A stretch of DNA of 35,759 bases. It comes from a virus. The position numbers and the translations under genes are program-made. The notes below the pieces were generated by a model that made no database searches, was not told the DNA's origin, and was given only the letters and a program-made list of their open reading frames with translations. The stretch covers positions 1 through 35,759 of the IMG/VR virus record IMGVR_UViG_3300035701_004465; one strand, given 5' to 3'. This document shows, in pieces, positions 35,725 through 35,759 of this stretch. Each line of letters opens with the position of its first letter. Position 1 is the first letter of the stretch.

Positions 35725-35759
35725 GTGCAGGTCGGGCCGGGGGTTTTGGAAATGGAGGT
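35725..35759 (+). CDS. N-terminal part of the DNA methyltransferase (continues at base 1)
   Basis: From GTG 35725 the frame reads VQVGPGVLEME and stays open to the end of the window. Joined to base 1 it continues VPAESIQCC, then the catalytic TSPPYW, exactly the usual spacing and pattern before motif IV in phage methylases (G-x-x-L-E-x-x-x-x-P-A-E-S-I-x-C). ATG 35752 is an alternative start. A small stem, GGCTAG-G-CTAGCC (35704-35716), lies before it. Confidence 0.7.
   Translation, partial: MQVGPGVLEME

Noticed and set aside
30495-35759. Reading the region right of the tRNA as host chromosome flanking a prophage
   Set aside because: The methyltransferase joins both window ends in frame and the small genes are of phage type, so a single circular phage is the simpler reading; this remains open until the join is verified.

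Overview
The window reads as a nearly gene-saturated tailed double-stranded DNA phage (Caudoviricetes, long non-contractile or siphovirus-like tail, HK97-type head) with a GC-rich genome. The two ends of the window appear to belong together. The DNA methyltransferase gene that enters at base 1 without a start codon continues in frame into the last 35 bases of the window. The simplest reading is that all 35,759 bases form one circular or circularly permuted phage or prophage molecule, cut inside that gene. A planctomycete-type host is my inference. It rests on the style of the integrase at 28.5 kb, on CsrA, on an NW/NWSGG wall-type motif in a tail protein, and on the many small zinc-ribbon-like phage proteins. 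No sequence search was possible.

Layout. 0-20.2 kb, plus strand: methyltransferase, a small membrane protein, a large structural protein, portal, prohead protease/scaffold fusion, decoration-type protein, major capsid protein, head-tail connector and completion genes, tail tube, two tail-assembly genes, tape measure, and a series of tail-tip, fibre and cysteine-rich proteins. Most of these genes touch or overlap by ATGA or GTGA. Strong hairpins, two of them with the form of intrinsic terminators, sit between portal and protease and just before the capsid gene. 20.1-23.3 kb, minus strand: small proteins and both terminase subunits, which is an unusual place and orientation for a terminase. 23.3-23.95 kb: a gene-free, hairpin-rich stretch beside the small terminase gene, a candidate packaging site or non-coding RNA. 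23.9-27.6 kb, minus strand: a run of small early-type phage genes with strong ribosome-binding sites, separated by stable inverted repeats.

27.6-28.2 kb is a divergent control region with palindromes that could be operators. It is followed on the plus strand by a Cro/CI-type helix-turn-helix regulator and a tyrosine recombinase with an altered catalytic set, together a plausible lysogeny module. 29.7-30.7 kb is mostly non-coding and holds two terminators, a broken tRNA 5' half and an intact tRNA-Arg(GCG). 30.7-35.76 kb, plus strand, is an accessory region: an excisionase-like regulator with a consensus promoter that would give a leaderless mRNA, a GIY-YIG nuclease, a DUF4116 tandem-repeat protein, an alanine-rich 11-residue-repeat protein, a second tyrosine recombinase, CsrA behind a row of four perfect hairpins, and small phage proteins leading into the methyltransferase. 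An exact 96-bp direct repeat brackets one of these cassettes.

No replication polymerase, primase, helicase or recognisable endolysin was found. Functions for most small genes are not known, and they are described by what can be seen.
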